DNA from: Caenorhabditis elegans
Lineage: Eukaryota; Nematoda; Chromadorea; Rhabditida; Rhabditidae
Reading direction: 5' to 3'
DNA length: 64,000 nt
Assembly (NCBI RefSeq): GCF_000002985.6
Contig: NC_003282.8
Span: 13,268,001-13,332,000 of the forward strand
Shown: positions 1 through 12,100 of the stretch, one piece after another
Position numbering within the stretch: position 1 is the stretch's first letter
Layout of the letters: each line of letters begins with the position of its first letter
Program-made: the position numbers and the translations under genes
Notes under the pieces: generated by a model
What the model was told of the DNA's origin: nothing
Databases searched by the model: none
Seen by the model: the letters and a program-made list of their open reading frames with translations, nothing else

Positions 1-1114
1 GTGTTATGGCCGTGTTAGAAATTTTTCGCGATGGGTCTCACCACGAAAACTATTTACAGTAGCATTTTTTTGTGACTTTTCGCGGTGAGACCCATATCGA
101 ATAATTTATTTCGCCTCAAAAAAACTTTTAAAAACTTGGAAACTGGTGTCTCCACCGATTTCCGATTTGTAATGTTTTTTTAATCTTGAAATTTTTAGCA
201 AAAAAAAAGCCAGCGACATTCTCACGCGGTGCCATAGTACCTCATTTCGGCTTCATCTACGTAGATCGACAAAAAATGCGGGAAAAGAGACGCAGAGTTC
301 TCAACTGATTTCGTATGGTTAAGAACGTGCTCACGTCACATTTTGTTAGGCGAAAAAATCCCGCAATTTTTGTAGATCAAACCGTAATAGGACAGCCTGG
401 CACCACGTGAAAATCCAAAAAAGTCTCAAGTGCAGAAGTACCACGAAAGAAAAACTAAAAAATTGGGGGAAAAAAAAAGAAAAATACAACCAAAACAGGA
501 TTTTTCAATTTTTTCGAATTTCCTCTAAAAGGAAAACGGCGACCAATCAGCGATTCGCTCCGCCCACTTTTGAACCAATCAGATGGAGTGGGCGGAGTTC
601 GAAGACGCTGATTGGTTTGAAAATGAACGTGATATTTATTACATAAATACGAACTTCTGAAAATGCGTATTGAGCAACATATCTGACGCGCAAAATACAT
701 CGTAGCGAAAACTACAGTAATTTTTAAAAAGACTACTGTAGCGCTGGTGTCGATTTACGGCTCGAGTAGTCTTTTTAAGAATTACTGTAGTTTTCACTAT
801 GAGATATTTTTTAGCGACAAATATGTTGCGCAATACGCATTTTCAGAATATTGTGTTACTGTAATAAATGCACCAGTCAGCGTCATCGAACCCCGCCCAC
901 TCCATCTGATTGGTTCAAAAATGGGCGGAGCATATCGCTGATTGGTCGGCGTTCTCATTTTGGAGGGAATTCAAAAAGGGAAGAATTTAGCCAAAATTCG
1001 TGAAATCGTGATTTTTTAGGGACTTTTTTTGTTTTTCTTTTGTAATATTTCTGAATTCGAGACTATTTTGGATTTTTTTTTTGAAGAAAAATCCCTTAAA
1101 TACAGTAAAATTAC
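1..1114. repeat. unc-26 intron made of fold-back repeats
   Basis: This stretch contains no exon I can find. It holds a hairpin at 28-100 (two inverted copies of a GGGTCTC-type motif), a palindromic unit at about 225-412 bounded by a CACGTG-type end and containing AAATGCGGGA, and a fold-back at about 540-955. In the last, outer arms containing CCAATCAGCG and GGGCGG (541-620 and 890-950) enclose a second inverted repeat (640-745 against 760-870). The same units recur elsewhere in the window. Confidence 0.75.
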
Positions 1115-4100
1115 CTGTGATAGGCAGGAAGACTCGTCTCGAAAGCCCTCAATTTCACTTTATGTGATCCGACATTAACTCCAGGCTGCTCCCAAAATAA
1201 TGGAATAGACCCCCGAATTTGGAGCAGCGAGCATTCTTTTTCGTCGAAAAGCAACAATTGCTCAGTCTCGACGAAATTAGCCACATTTCCGAGATAATTG
1301 GCTCCTCGTACGTTGAATCGAGTGCCGACACGCTCACAACTTAGACGAGATATTAGAGCAACACGTCCTGTGTTTGCACCGACATACACAACACGAACGA
1401 GAACTGATCTGGAAAAAAATAGGTGTGAAAAATTATGAAATCAAAGCGGAAAAAAGTTGAAATTCACAGAAATCTATGAAGATTTTGTATTATTTTTGTA
1501 TATTAAGTAGAAAAATTGAAAAAAAAGTTGTTTATTATTGGATTTTATAATGATTTTTTTAACGACAAAGTTATTAATTTAAGAGAAAAAATAACTAGCT
1601 CTAAACTCTAAAAATGATACTGAATTTCACTTTAAAAAATGTTTTTGAAAGATTTGACAATAGGTGTTTCAAAAAAAAAAATGTATATGATAAATCTTGT
1701 AATTCCGGGAACTCGGCTGGGTCTCACCACGAAAAAAAATATTTCGAATTAATTCTAAAAAAAATTAAAATTAGCAGAAATTTAATAAAGATTTTTGTAT
1801 TATTTTTGTGTATTATTGTAAAATTCTTTTTAAAAAATAAGTGAAATTTGAAAAATTCATTTCGGCTTTTTATAATGATTTTTACAACAAAGTTTTAAAT
1901 TTTAAATTTAAAAAAAAATTCGTTTTTTTTTCAAAAAAACTGAAAATCTTATTATATTCCACAAAAATTATCTTATTTTTTCAAATCACTTTTTTTTGTA
2001 ATTAAAAAAAATTGAAATTTTCAAAAAATTAGAAAATTGCAAAAAAAAACCACTTTTGTTAAATTTAAAGTTTTTTTTTAAATTTATATGTAAATTCGCA
2101 ACTTTTCGTACTTAAAGGTCTCGCCACGAGAAACATACTCAACATTATTTGATTTTCGCGTCGAGACCCAAATACATGAATTTTTACCTACCCAGCCATG
2201 CATTTCAACAACCAATTATCCGTATCAATTCCATATCTTTGAAATGAAAAATGAAGACTTCGATTCCAGAAGAATCGTGCATCACTACAATCATGTGAAT
2301 CACGATGTTGAGCTGAACGAGTGAGATCATATGATTGAAGTGATGAAAAATAGAACATTTGAGATGAAAGTAGTCGTTGTAACTGCAAAAAATTGGAGGA
2401 TTTTAAATGTTTTTTTAGCAAATTTTTTTTTGTTATTTTTTCTCGAAAGATCTTTTTTTTTTTGAATGAAAAACACATTTTTTAATATTTTTTTAATAAT
2501 TTTTTCAAACATTTTTTTCAAATCTATAAATTGTCGCTGTAACTGAAAAATAGAGGTTTAGAGGTTTTTTGTCAGAAATATCGATTTTTCCACGGTTTTT
2601 TTGTAATTTTTTTTGGCTTTTGTGCTTTTTTCTTGAAAAAACAAAACGAATCTTTTTTACAAATTTTTTTCTGTAAAAATGATTTTTTTCTGCTATCCCG
2701 GCGATTTTTTTTTGTAAGAAATGCATTTTTTAAAGTAAAAAATTAATTTTTTACTTTTAAAAAATTTGCAATTGTGAAAAATTTGTATTTTTAAAGTTTT
2801 TTGGAGAAATAAATTTTTTCAGCGTTTGCACTGGTTTATCTGTAAAAACTGAATTTTTTTTGGATTTTTTTTTCGAAAAAAATGATTTTTTGAAGTTCCT
2901 AATGCTTTGGTCTAAAACTTCAAAAAAGTCGAAATAGCCCAAAAAAATTGAACTCAAAATTTGATATTAAAAAAGGTTCAAATTTTCGAATTCGAAACCC
3001 TGAAAATTCACAAATTTTCTTTTTTTCATTTTTTTTACAAATTTTACTTTTTTTGGATCTTTTTTAATGTATCAGATAAATTTTTTAAAAACTTTAATAA
3101 ATTGTTTAAAAAACTTACATCGATAATTCTGGAATCAACATTTTCGACGGAACCAAACGTTCGTAACGATATAAATTCGACATTTGTAATTTTAAGAATA
3201 TCAGCTCCATAAAGTTGTCCAACTGAAAGTACACCAGTAACAGCAACTAGAACAGCTTCATCTTTTGTAATAGCAAGTACTCCAAGTATTCCATAAGCAT
3301 CAACTATCTTTTGATATGATCTTCGTTCAACGTCTGTTGAATCCGAATCTGGAAGAGGAGGATAATTTTGGCAAATGTGGGAAATTTTTAAAAAATTTAA
3401 ATGTGGATGAGAAATATTTTTAAATTTCTCCAAATTTTCCTCTAATACCGAATATCTAAGGGAAAAAAATTCAAAAAATATTCCCTGATTTTATATTTCA
3501 GCTTGAAATCGCATTGCGTCTCTATGAGATTTTTCAAACGTCGAATTTCCGCGCCATGTGTCGATTTATGAGATTTGTGTATATTTACGAGATTTTCAAT
3601 GTTTATCAGATGCTGATTTCTGTTTTTCATTGAGTTTCCTTCATTTTCGTCGGTTTTTGCCAAGTTTTTTTAAAATTGAAATGGGTTTTTTTAAAAGCCA
3701 ATTAAACATAATATCATTAAAAAACTAACAAAATTTCCAATGTTTAGGTCACAACTCGACGGAAAATTGGAAATTTTTCCTTTAAAAAACACACTTTCAA
3801 AAATAATTGGCAAAAACCGACGAAAATCGAGGAAACTTGTTGAAAAACGGAAATCAGCAAGATTTAAAATCTCGTAAATCGACACATGACGTCTCTGGCG
3901 CGAAAATTCGCTGTTTGAAAAATCTCATGGGTTAACAAGCGATTTCAAGCTGAACTATAAAATCAGGGAAATATTTTTGAATTTTTATAATTAGAAATTC
4001 GGAATTAGGGGAAAAATTGGAGTCATTTGAAAATATTTCTCAGGTTTTGGTACTCCACCTTTGAAAAAAAAACTAAAAAACCGTAATAAAATGGATTGTT

Positions 4101-4511
4101 TCGATAAAATAATTCTATAAGTTCTGGAGTTTAAATTTTTTTTTCTTTAAAATTTCTCATCAGTAAAAAACGTAATACGGAATATTTTACCACATGTTTT
4201 TTTCAAATTTTCAAAAATATTTTGAGAAAAAAATGAGAAAAAACTAATTTTAAAAAAATGTTTTTCGGCCAATGTCTAAATATTTTTTAAACGAATTTAT
4301 TCAACTTTTATCCAAATTTTCGGATTATTTTTTTAAATTTAAATTAATTTTTAAAATATTTTTGAATAATTTCTTCAAAAACCTTACCTAACGTTGCAAT
4401 AGCTCCACCCTGAAACAAAAGAGATCCATCTAATCCATTCTTTTCGACAAGGATTGATGGTTGAAATCGTGCATCATTCCTCCGCCATATCCGAATCCCT
4501 CGAACTGACAT
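1115..4511 (-). CDS. unc-26: Synaptojanin, N-terminal part (runs off the left edge)
   Basis: Four exons, read downward: 4511-4388, 3348-3119, 2382-2192 and 1408-1115, giving 279 codons in one frame. The product matches the N-terminus of synaptojanin: it starts MSVRGIRIWRR and continues through YGILGVLAI, FISLRTFGS, DARFFWNRSL and SRLSCERVGTRFNVRG to IPLFWEQPG, all in the order found in the SAC1-like phosphoinositide phosphatase domain. In the family this domain removes phosphates from phosphatidylinositol phosphates, the following 5-phosphatase domain acts on PI(4,5)P2, and the protein uncoats endocytosed synaptic vesicles. The catalytic Cys-x5-Arg motif of the SAC domain and the 5-phosphatase lie beyond the window. 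The start is the first ATG of the exon, with no in-frame alternative upstream. The next intron is longer than 1.1 kb and filled with fold-back repeats. The gene symbol follows from the worm synaptojanin being unc-26, known to lie in this part of chromosome IV. Confidence 0.9.
3350..4062. repeat. Inverted repeat in unc-26 intron 1 (AAATCAGGG family)
   Basis: Two arms of about 300 bp in opposite orientation (roughly 3352-3660 and 3740-4060) share blocks reading GAAATATAAAATCAGGG, AAATTCGGCG and CGACGAAAAT. The unit ends with the motif GGTGGAGTACC or its complement. Copies of this family also lie at about 12,880-13,612, 38,210-38,788 and 47,076-47,327, with a shortened one at 57,508-57,823. Confidence 0.7.
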
Positions 4512-6106
4512 TCTCTAAATAATCACAAATTCAAGAAAGAAAAAACACCAAGAAAACTAAAAAAAAATAAAAAACAAAAAAAAATAAAAGAACCTCAGTA
4601 GTGGTGGTGGTGGTGAGAATAGAATAACGAGTCTGCGCGGATGGCAGACTGAGTGAGACAGTACGTGAATAGAAGAGACGCAGAAAAATGCATTGGGAGA
4701 GACGCAGAGATGTGAATATATTGACGAAGAAAAAAGGAAGACGATGGCAGAAGGGGAAAAGCCCTGCGAGAAGCATATAAAGAAAGAAGAAAAAACCGAC
4801 TAACTATACGTGTTTTGTCTTTTTAAATCTCTTAGGCCTCCCGGTCCCGGCCACGGGTGTCATTGGGCATTTTTTTGCAATTTTTCCAATTTTCGGAAAA
4901 TCTATATAAAGAAAAATGGCGAAAATTTAAAGATATTATTTTGGAAAAAAATTATTTATTTTCGAAATGTCGAAGAAAATAGATTTTTTTCAATTTTTTC
5001 AAAAAAAAAATCGAAAAATTGAAAAGATTAACAATAAAATTCAATTTCTATCAAATTTTGTTTATTACGCGTACACAAATTTCTGAGAATGCGTATTTTG
5101 CAACATATCTCGTGGCCAAAACTACTGTAATTTATAATATATAAAAATACTATTGTAGCGCTGTTACGGAAATTATTCATTAATCGATAAAATATTTTGA
5201 AAGATAACACAGAAATGACAAAAAAAAATCGAGAGATCCCGTAAATGGGCATAAGCGCTACAGAAGTCATTCAACGGGATACTGTAGTTTTCGCTACGAG
5301 ATACTTTGTGCGTCAGATATGTTGTGCTACGCATTCTCAGAATTTAGTGTTTTCGTGATATGTTGAAGAAATTCGAAAAATCGGAAAAATTTTTTTTTCG
5401 AAATATTGGAAAAACGAAAAACTGAAAAAAATCCCTAAACTTTTAGATTTATTTTTTCACTAAAATCTGTTTTTTTACGCCTAAGAAACAGAAAATTTTC
5501 GTTTTTAAATTTTTTAGTGAAAATCGGAAAAACAAAATTTTAAAAATTAAGAGATATTTTTTCGAAAAGTCGAAATATTGGAAAATCTAAAAGTTTTTGG
5601 TTTTTCGATTTTATTCAAAAATTTTTTTTTTCAATTCGAAATTTGTTCGTTTTTCGATTTTACTATTAGAGAACATTTAAAGATCGAAAATTTTAGTTTT
5701 TCCAATATTTTCAAAAAAATTTAATTTTGCGGAATTTCCGGAAAGTCTCTTAAATTTTCGGTAATTTTTCTCATACATTTTTCATTACTTTCTGAAAGTT
5801 TGTTTCTCCATTTTTGCGATTTTTAGGGAAAAACTCATATAGTCTCTCGCGATGGACACGCGTTTTCATTTTTTTGGAGACAAAGAAAAAAAATTATTGG
5901 ATTAAAAAATATGATTTTAATGCACAAAACGAAGAGCACAACAACAGAAGAAAAAGTAATAATGATATAATAATAATGAAATAAATTATAACAATTCTCT
6001 CGATATTCCCTTCAATACTCTGAAAACATAAACAAAACGAAAAAAAGATAGAGAAAGAGAATGTAATTTGAGATCATTGTTGGTGTGACGATCGACTCTG
6101 CTTACT
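4512..6106. other. Spacer between cpsf-3 and unc-26, with one fold-back
   Basis: This 1.6-kb spacer separates the cpsf-3 stop from the unc-26 start on the minus strand. Positions 4512-4800 are purine-rich on the plus strand, so they are pyrimidine-rich as read towards unc-26, and probably include its 5' leader. Positions 5061-5360 are a fold-back of the ACGCATTCTCAGAA family, whose arms carry CTACTGTAG and GCTACGAGATA motifs. The rest is AT-rich with no gene I can support. Confidence 0.55.
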
Positions 6107-9100
6107 CTAACATTCCATATCATCAATCTCATTCACTTCTGTGTTTGTAGTCACAATCTGGAATAATTTTGAGATTTTTTCAGATTTCCGAAAGTTATGG
6201 TTTTATTCATGCGATGTGGAAAAATGCAAAGAATGTATTTTTATACGTTTTTCCTTATTCATGTGTGTCGAAAAATGTTTAAAAAACGCATGCATTTTTC
6301 GACATTTTTTCTGTATTTTTCGACATCGGCCGACATCCCATTTCATATGCTGAAGGCGAGAGACGAAAATTTGCGGGGACACAGAGAGATGTGTCCCCGC
6401 AATTTTTTTTTAATTTTTCGATGTTTCGATTTTTTTAAAATTAGCTCAATATTTCGGCCATTATTCTTCTTTTTAGAAGAAATTTTTATGTTTTTTCTTA
6501 TCCATATAAACAAAATTAGATTTAAAAAAAAATCATATTTTATGGTTAATTTTCTGAACATTTTTTTTTTCGATTTTTCGATTTTCCAGAGAATCGAAAA
6601 ATCGAAAATTTTCGTTTTTCGATTTTCACTATTTCGATTTTCACCAAAAAACATCGAAAAATCGAAAATGACACCTTGAGTGGGATGTCGGCCGATGTCG
6701 AAAAATGTCGTAAAATGCAAAAAATACATGAGATTAAAAAAATTTTTTTTGACATGTATAAAAATTCATTTTTAGCCATTTCTCTATATCACATAAATAA
6801 CACCATTAATTTGAATTACCTGTCGCATTTTCTCAGTCAAATTCTGAAGTAAATGAGATGTCGTCGGATCATCCATCGGATCATCACCACCCATCATAAC
6901 TGGACCATCGGAAGATCCTTCTACCAGGAGACGTCGACCATCCTCTTCGAATTGGGCAAGCAATCCACGTTCACTCATTACTATCGAAACGTCGTCTCCG
7001 CAGATCTGAAAGAGTGAAATTTCGTGAATTGTAGCGTCGTTTGTTTTAATTGTGTAATTGAAATAAAGACTACTTGGGTTTAATTAAATTTCCAAAACCT
7101 AAAAGTTTGTACTTTTAAATGTTTTTTTGCTGTTGAACAAGGGTGACGCTGTTTTTCAGAAAAAAAAACGGAAAAATTTGGAAATAATGTTAAAGAAATA
7201 TTGTGCCAAAGTACATTACCAGGTCTCAACACGACAAATTTTTGGTAAATTGAAAAAGTGTGCGCCTTTAAAGAGGAAAAAAAATTTTTAAATGATTTTT
7301 TCAATACAAATTATTAAAATTTCAATAATTTTCGATATTTTTCCAATTAAAAAAGTGTACTTCAATCGACAAATTTCAGATTAATTTTATTATCCAGACG
7401 CAACATTTTGTGATTTTTTTCCGAAAATACGGTGCCTGGTCTCGGCACGACAAAAGTTTGTTAAATGTAAAAGTAAAAATCCTTGAAAAAGCCTGTAATT
7501 TCAAAAATTACTTTCAATTTCAGCGGAACTTTTCGTTAATTTTTCATATTTTTTTTTCCGAAAAATAATAAAAATCGATAAAGACTCCGCATCAACGAAA
7601 GATTGAATTTACAGTAATCTTCAAAGGCGCACACCTTTTTTTGCATTTAACAAAAATTTTCGTGTCGAGACCGGGTACCGTATTTTTGGCAAAAAAATCA
7701 CAAAATATTGGGTCTGGGTAATTAACAGGAAAACTACCGAAATTTATTGAAATTTTAATAATTTATTTTTGAAAAATCTAAAAACAAAATTTTTCGAGTT
7801 TAAAAATTTTTTAAAAAAACCGGCACTTTTGTTCTAAAAAGATGATTCTTGCAATTTGGATTTCAAAATTTTGAAATAAAAATTTTAAAACTTTTTTTAA
7901 ATACTTGCGACTGAACTTCAAACTTGAAATTCGTTAAATTATTCGAATTTTAATTGAAAAAAATTCCAAAAAGGTAATAGTTTCAAAGTTGAAAAAAAAT
8001 GTTTTAAAACTAAAAATCTATTTTTTTTTGAAAATCACACCAAAATTGTTTTTTTTTAAATCAACACTTACATGTTTAACCATTCCTTCTATAGCCGTAT
8101 TGAATTGTGGGAAAGACGAATTTGAGGGAAGATCTGGAAATATATATATATATATATATTTACTTTTTTGGCATTTAATGACTCCTCTCTCACATTTATC
8201 AGGAACCGGATTGGCTTGAGCATGAAGAATTGCAGCGACAACTGAATCAGCATACATATCATATACTGGATTAGAATCCCATCGAACAACAACCACATGA
8301 TCATTTCCGTACACTGTTACGTTGACTTTTCCCTGCAAAAAAAAATTATGGTACCGGTTTTTCGATTTATTAAAACCGAAAAACCAAAATTTTTCGATTT
8401 TTCGATTTCTGAAAAATCGAAAATTTTTCGTTTCTTGATTTTTCGATATTTCGAATTTTTGTCAAATTTTCTAAAATTAGCTTTAAATTTTGAATGACGT
8501 TTTTTTGTTTTCTTGTGTTTTTCTCATCTATATAATCAAAACTTTAAAAAATCGAATTTTATGGTCAATTTTTTTTTTCAATTTTTCAATTTTCCAGAAA
8601 ATCGAAAAGTTGAAAATTTTTCGATTTTCCTTGAAAATGATCGAAAAATGACACTCCTGGTTTGGAGACTATACAATTATTATAATGTTCTTTCCTTCTG
8701 CATGCTTTCTGGTCCTTTTTCGATTTTTTTATTTGAAAAATTGGCAAACCGTAACAATTTTGCAGATTTGTATTTTTTATAGAAAACTAGTTTCTGTAGA
8801 TAGTTTCTGGTTTACATTTATGAAAAAAAAATTTTGGAAAAAAGTTTTGAAAAAAAATTTGAAAATATCCGTTGAAGTTTTCGATATAATTTTTTAATCG
8901 AAAACATGTAATTTTCTGGTTCAGATTTTAAAAAAATTAATTTTTCTCCTTGAAAAACAATTAAAAATTTAGATTGAATTTTCCGAATTAAAAAAAATAA
9001 TTTTGGCATTTTTTATTGGAAAAAATTAATTCCGTTGAATTTTTCGATAGAGAATGCCAGGTAATTTTTCAAAAATCAAAAATTGCAATTTTTCGAAAGC

Positions 9101-12100
9101 TGGAAAATTCTTATCAAATACTTTCGATATATTCATAAAAAAGAAAGCTTCTGATATTTTTTTAAAAGAATTTAATTCAATTTTTTTTCAATGAATTTCT
9201 CATATTCTCCGAAAAATTTTTAACATTTCAATTTCGATTTAAGGCATAAAATTGTGTTTTTCGAGCGGAATTATATATTTTTTCAGGAAATTTTTTTATT
9301 AAAAATTTTTTTTATTAACGTAAAAGTAGCATTTTCTGAGAATTTACAATTTTTAAAAGTATTTTACGTGGTTTTTCGAATTCCATAGATACCTGAAACA
9401 CAGTAATAGCTTGCGTGACACTTCCTTTCTTGGATATTTCTTTAAGCTTAATATTTTGTATTAAACAAGCATCATCATTGAGTTGTTGTAAATTAAAAAT
9501 TAAAAGTTTCAATGATCCCGAGTAATGAACAGACATTCTTTGTTCAAGACTTGAAATTCGAAGTGAAGTGTATGATCCAAGCTCTTCGGGTACCATGATC
9601 GAATAGGAAAAGTTATTTTTGACGAGAACTCCGCTGATAGTCTCATTGTTTTCTGGTACTCGTTGTGCCAATTTTCCAATTACTTTTGCCGTTTTTTCAC
9701 CTCGAAACTGTAATTGCAGCCGTTCAGTATTGCGGGGATTGTGTACCTGAAATTTGGTTATTTTTAATATAAAACTGATATTTGTGTTCGGCTCGGCACT
9801 TTTACAAAATCCCCGTTTTTCTTATCGTTGTGCGTAAAAAATATAGAGTAAATCGAACTTAAAAAACTTGTAAATATAGAGCAAATATAAAATATTTGTA
9901 CTTTCTGTAGATAACCTCAATTTGATTAAAAGTATTGAAAAGTTGCTCAAAAACCGCATTTTGTGGCACATTGCGACTTTGAGACAGTAGTGAGCAAGTT
10001 TTAAAAACATTTTTATTAAAGTTGAGTTATCTACAGAAAGTACAAATATTTTATATTTGCTCTATATTTACAATTTTTTTTAATTCTTAAAATTTATTAA
10101 ATTATAGTTTTTTTTAAAATTAAACAAAAAATGTTTGAATTTGAAAAAAAAAATTTAATTTTACAAATTTACAAATTACTCTAAATTTTTACATAAATTT
10201 TCAAGAAAAAAGTTTGAAAAATCTCTGTCACTCACTTCAATTGGAATATTATCATCTTGAAATTGTCGTTCAATGCCTGACTTGAGGCGACTCATCTCAT
10301 GAAGTTCACCGTGTACAAGTACTAAATGTGGAGGTTTTAGAGCTTTTACGAAATTCGATGTTTGATGATAATCAGTATGAGCTGAGAATGAGACATAGCC
10401 GACTTGCATTCTCATTGGCAACTTTTCTCCACTCAATGAGACGATCTCCTCGGGTTCGGATAGAATGTGCTGAAAGGAACAATTATTTTTTGAAAAATCA
10501 GTGAAATACAGTGCATTTTCGATTTTTTTTTTGTTTGAATTTGGAATTTTTTGCCCAATTCGATCAAAATACAAATTTCCGAAAAGCGCTCAGATTGTTA
10601 TCACCCAGAAGCGAAATTTTAGAATTTTTGCGCCAAATATACGGTACCTGGTCTTGACACGACAATTTTTGGTAAATATAAAATGTGTGCGCCTTTAAGG
10701 AGTACTGTAATTTGAAACTCTGCGAATTTTCATCAATTTTTTATAGTTTTTCTTTCGCGATTTGTTATAATTAACTTTTCAAAAAAATAAATACGATTTG
10801 TTTAAAATAAAAACATTGCAGAAACGAAAATAGTTACAGTACTCTTTAAAGGCCCACGCCTTAACATTTAATATTTAACAAAATTTTGTTGTGTCGAGAC
10901 CTTGGATCCAATTTTTGGCGCAAAAATCGTGAAAATTCGTGTCTCGGAGCTCGTGTATTCCTCGAAGAGAATATCTTACTGTTTTTGAATAATTTTGTAG
11001 AAAAATAATCGAAAAACTCGAAAAAAAATTATCTACCGTATTTATTCAAATTCTCAATATTTTCAGGTCCTTTCTCAATTTATTAAATACATTTTTTCTT
11101 TTTTTTATTAAATTTTTGTTTCTTTTTCGATTTTTCAAAAATTATTTTTAAAATCCTTTATAGATTTATTGTGTATTTAGATTTTTTTTAAAATTTTTCA
11201 CAAAAATTAAACACCCTCGTTTTTTTTTAATTTTTAAATACCTTAAAATCTTGGCGATTTATTTTGTTTTTCATCAACAATAAATGCAAATTTAATTTAA
11301 AAAATGGATTTGGTCATTGTTCTTTTTTTTAGAATAAATTTAAATGTTTCTTCTCATCAATATAAACAAAATTTAAATTAAAAAAAAAATCATATTTTCT
11401 GAACATCTTTTTTTCGATTTTTCGGTGACATTTTTCGGAAATCGAAAATTTTCGTTTTTCGATTTTCCCTCAAAAAATCGAAAAATCATTTGCTCCGGGA
11501 GTACACAATCTGCGTAAATCGACATTTGGCCGTGGTAGAGGTTTTTCACGGTCATTTTCTCATTTTCCAGAAACCTTAGCAAGAGTTCCTTCGACACAAT
11601 AACCAGCAATAATACATCCATTCTTCGTATCTGGGCACCAACTTTCGAATAATTCTCGACTAAATCCACTCTGAAGCATTCCGGGAGTTGCCAGAACAAC
11701 ACATGGTCCAGCATCTTCAAATTGATCCATTCCACGGAGAGTCGAAACATGTTTGAAAATGAACGGATTTTTTACGGCAATTTGTTTTTGAATACGAGAA
11801 TTCATTCCGTTTACGAATGTCTGATATACTGACATACACTTTTTCGCGAGTGATGATGCATCTGAATGAAAATGAAATGTATTTGTGGAAAAGTTGAGAT
11901 TTTTTTATTTTTTGGTATTAAAAAATTCTGATGAGTACTAAAAATGCAATATTATTATTCATTTAATTTTAAACTGAGTTTTAAAATTTTTTTTCAGTTT
12001 TTTATTTCGAAAAAATCCTTTAAAGAGTGATTATGTATTTAGATTTTTTAAAAATTTAACCGAAAATGTTCGTTTTTAAAATTTTTTTTTAATACCTTAA

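Noticed and set aside
6141..6729. Phe- and Lys-rich open frames on both strands at 6.1-6.7 kb
   Set aside because: They fall on an inverted repeat of CGATTTTTC blocks in a cpsf-3 intron and have no conserved features.
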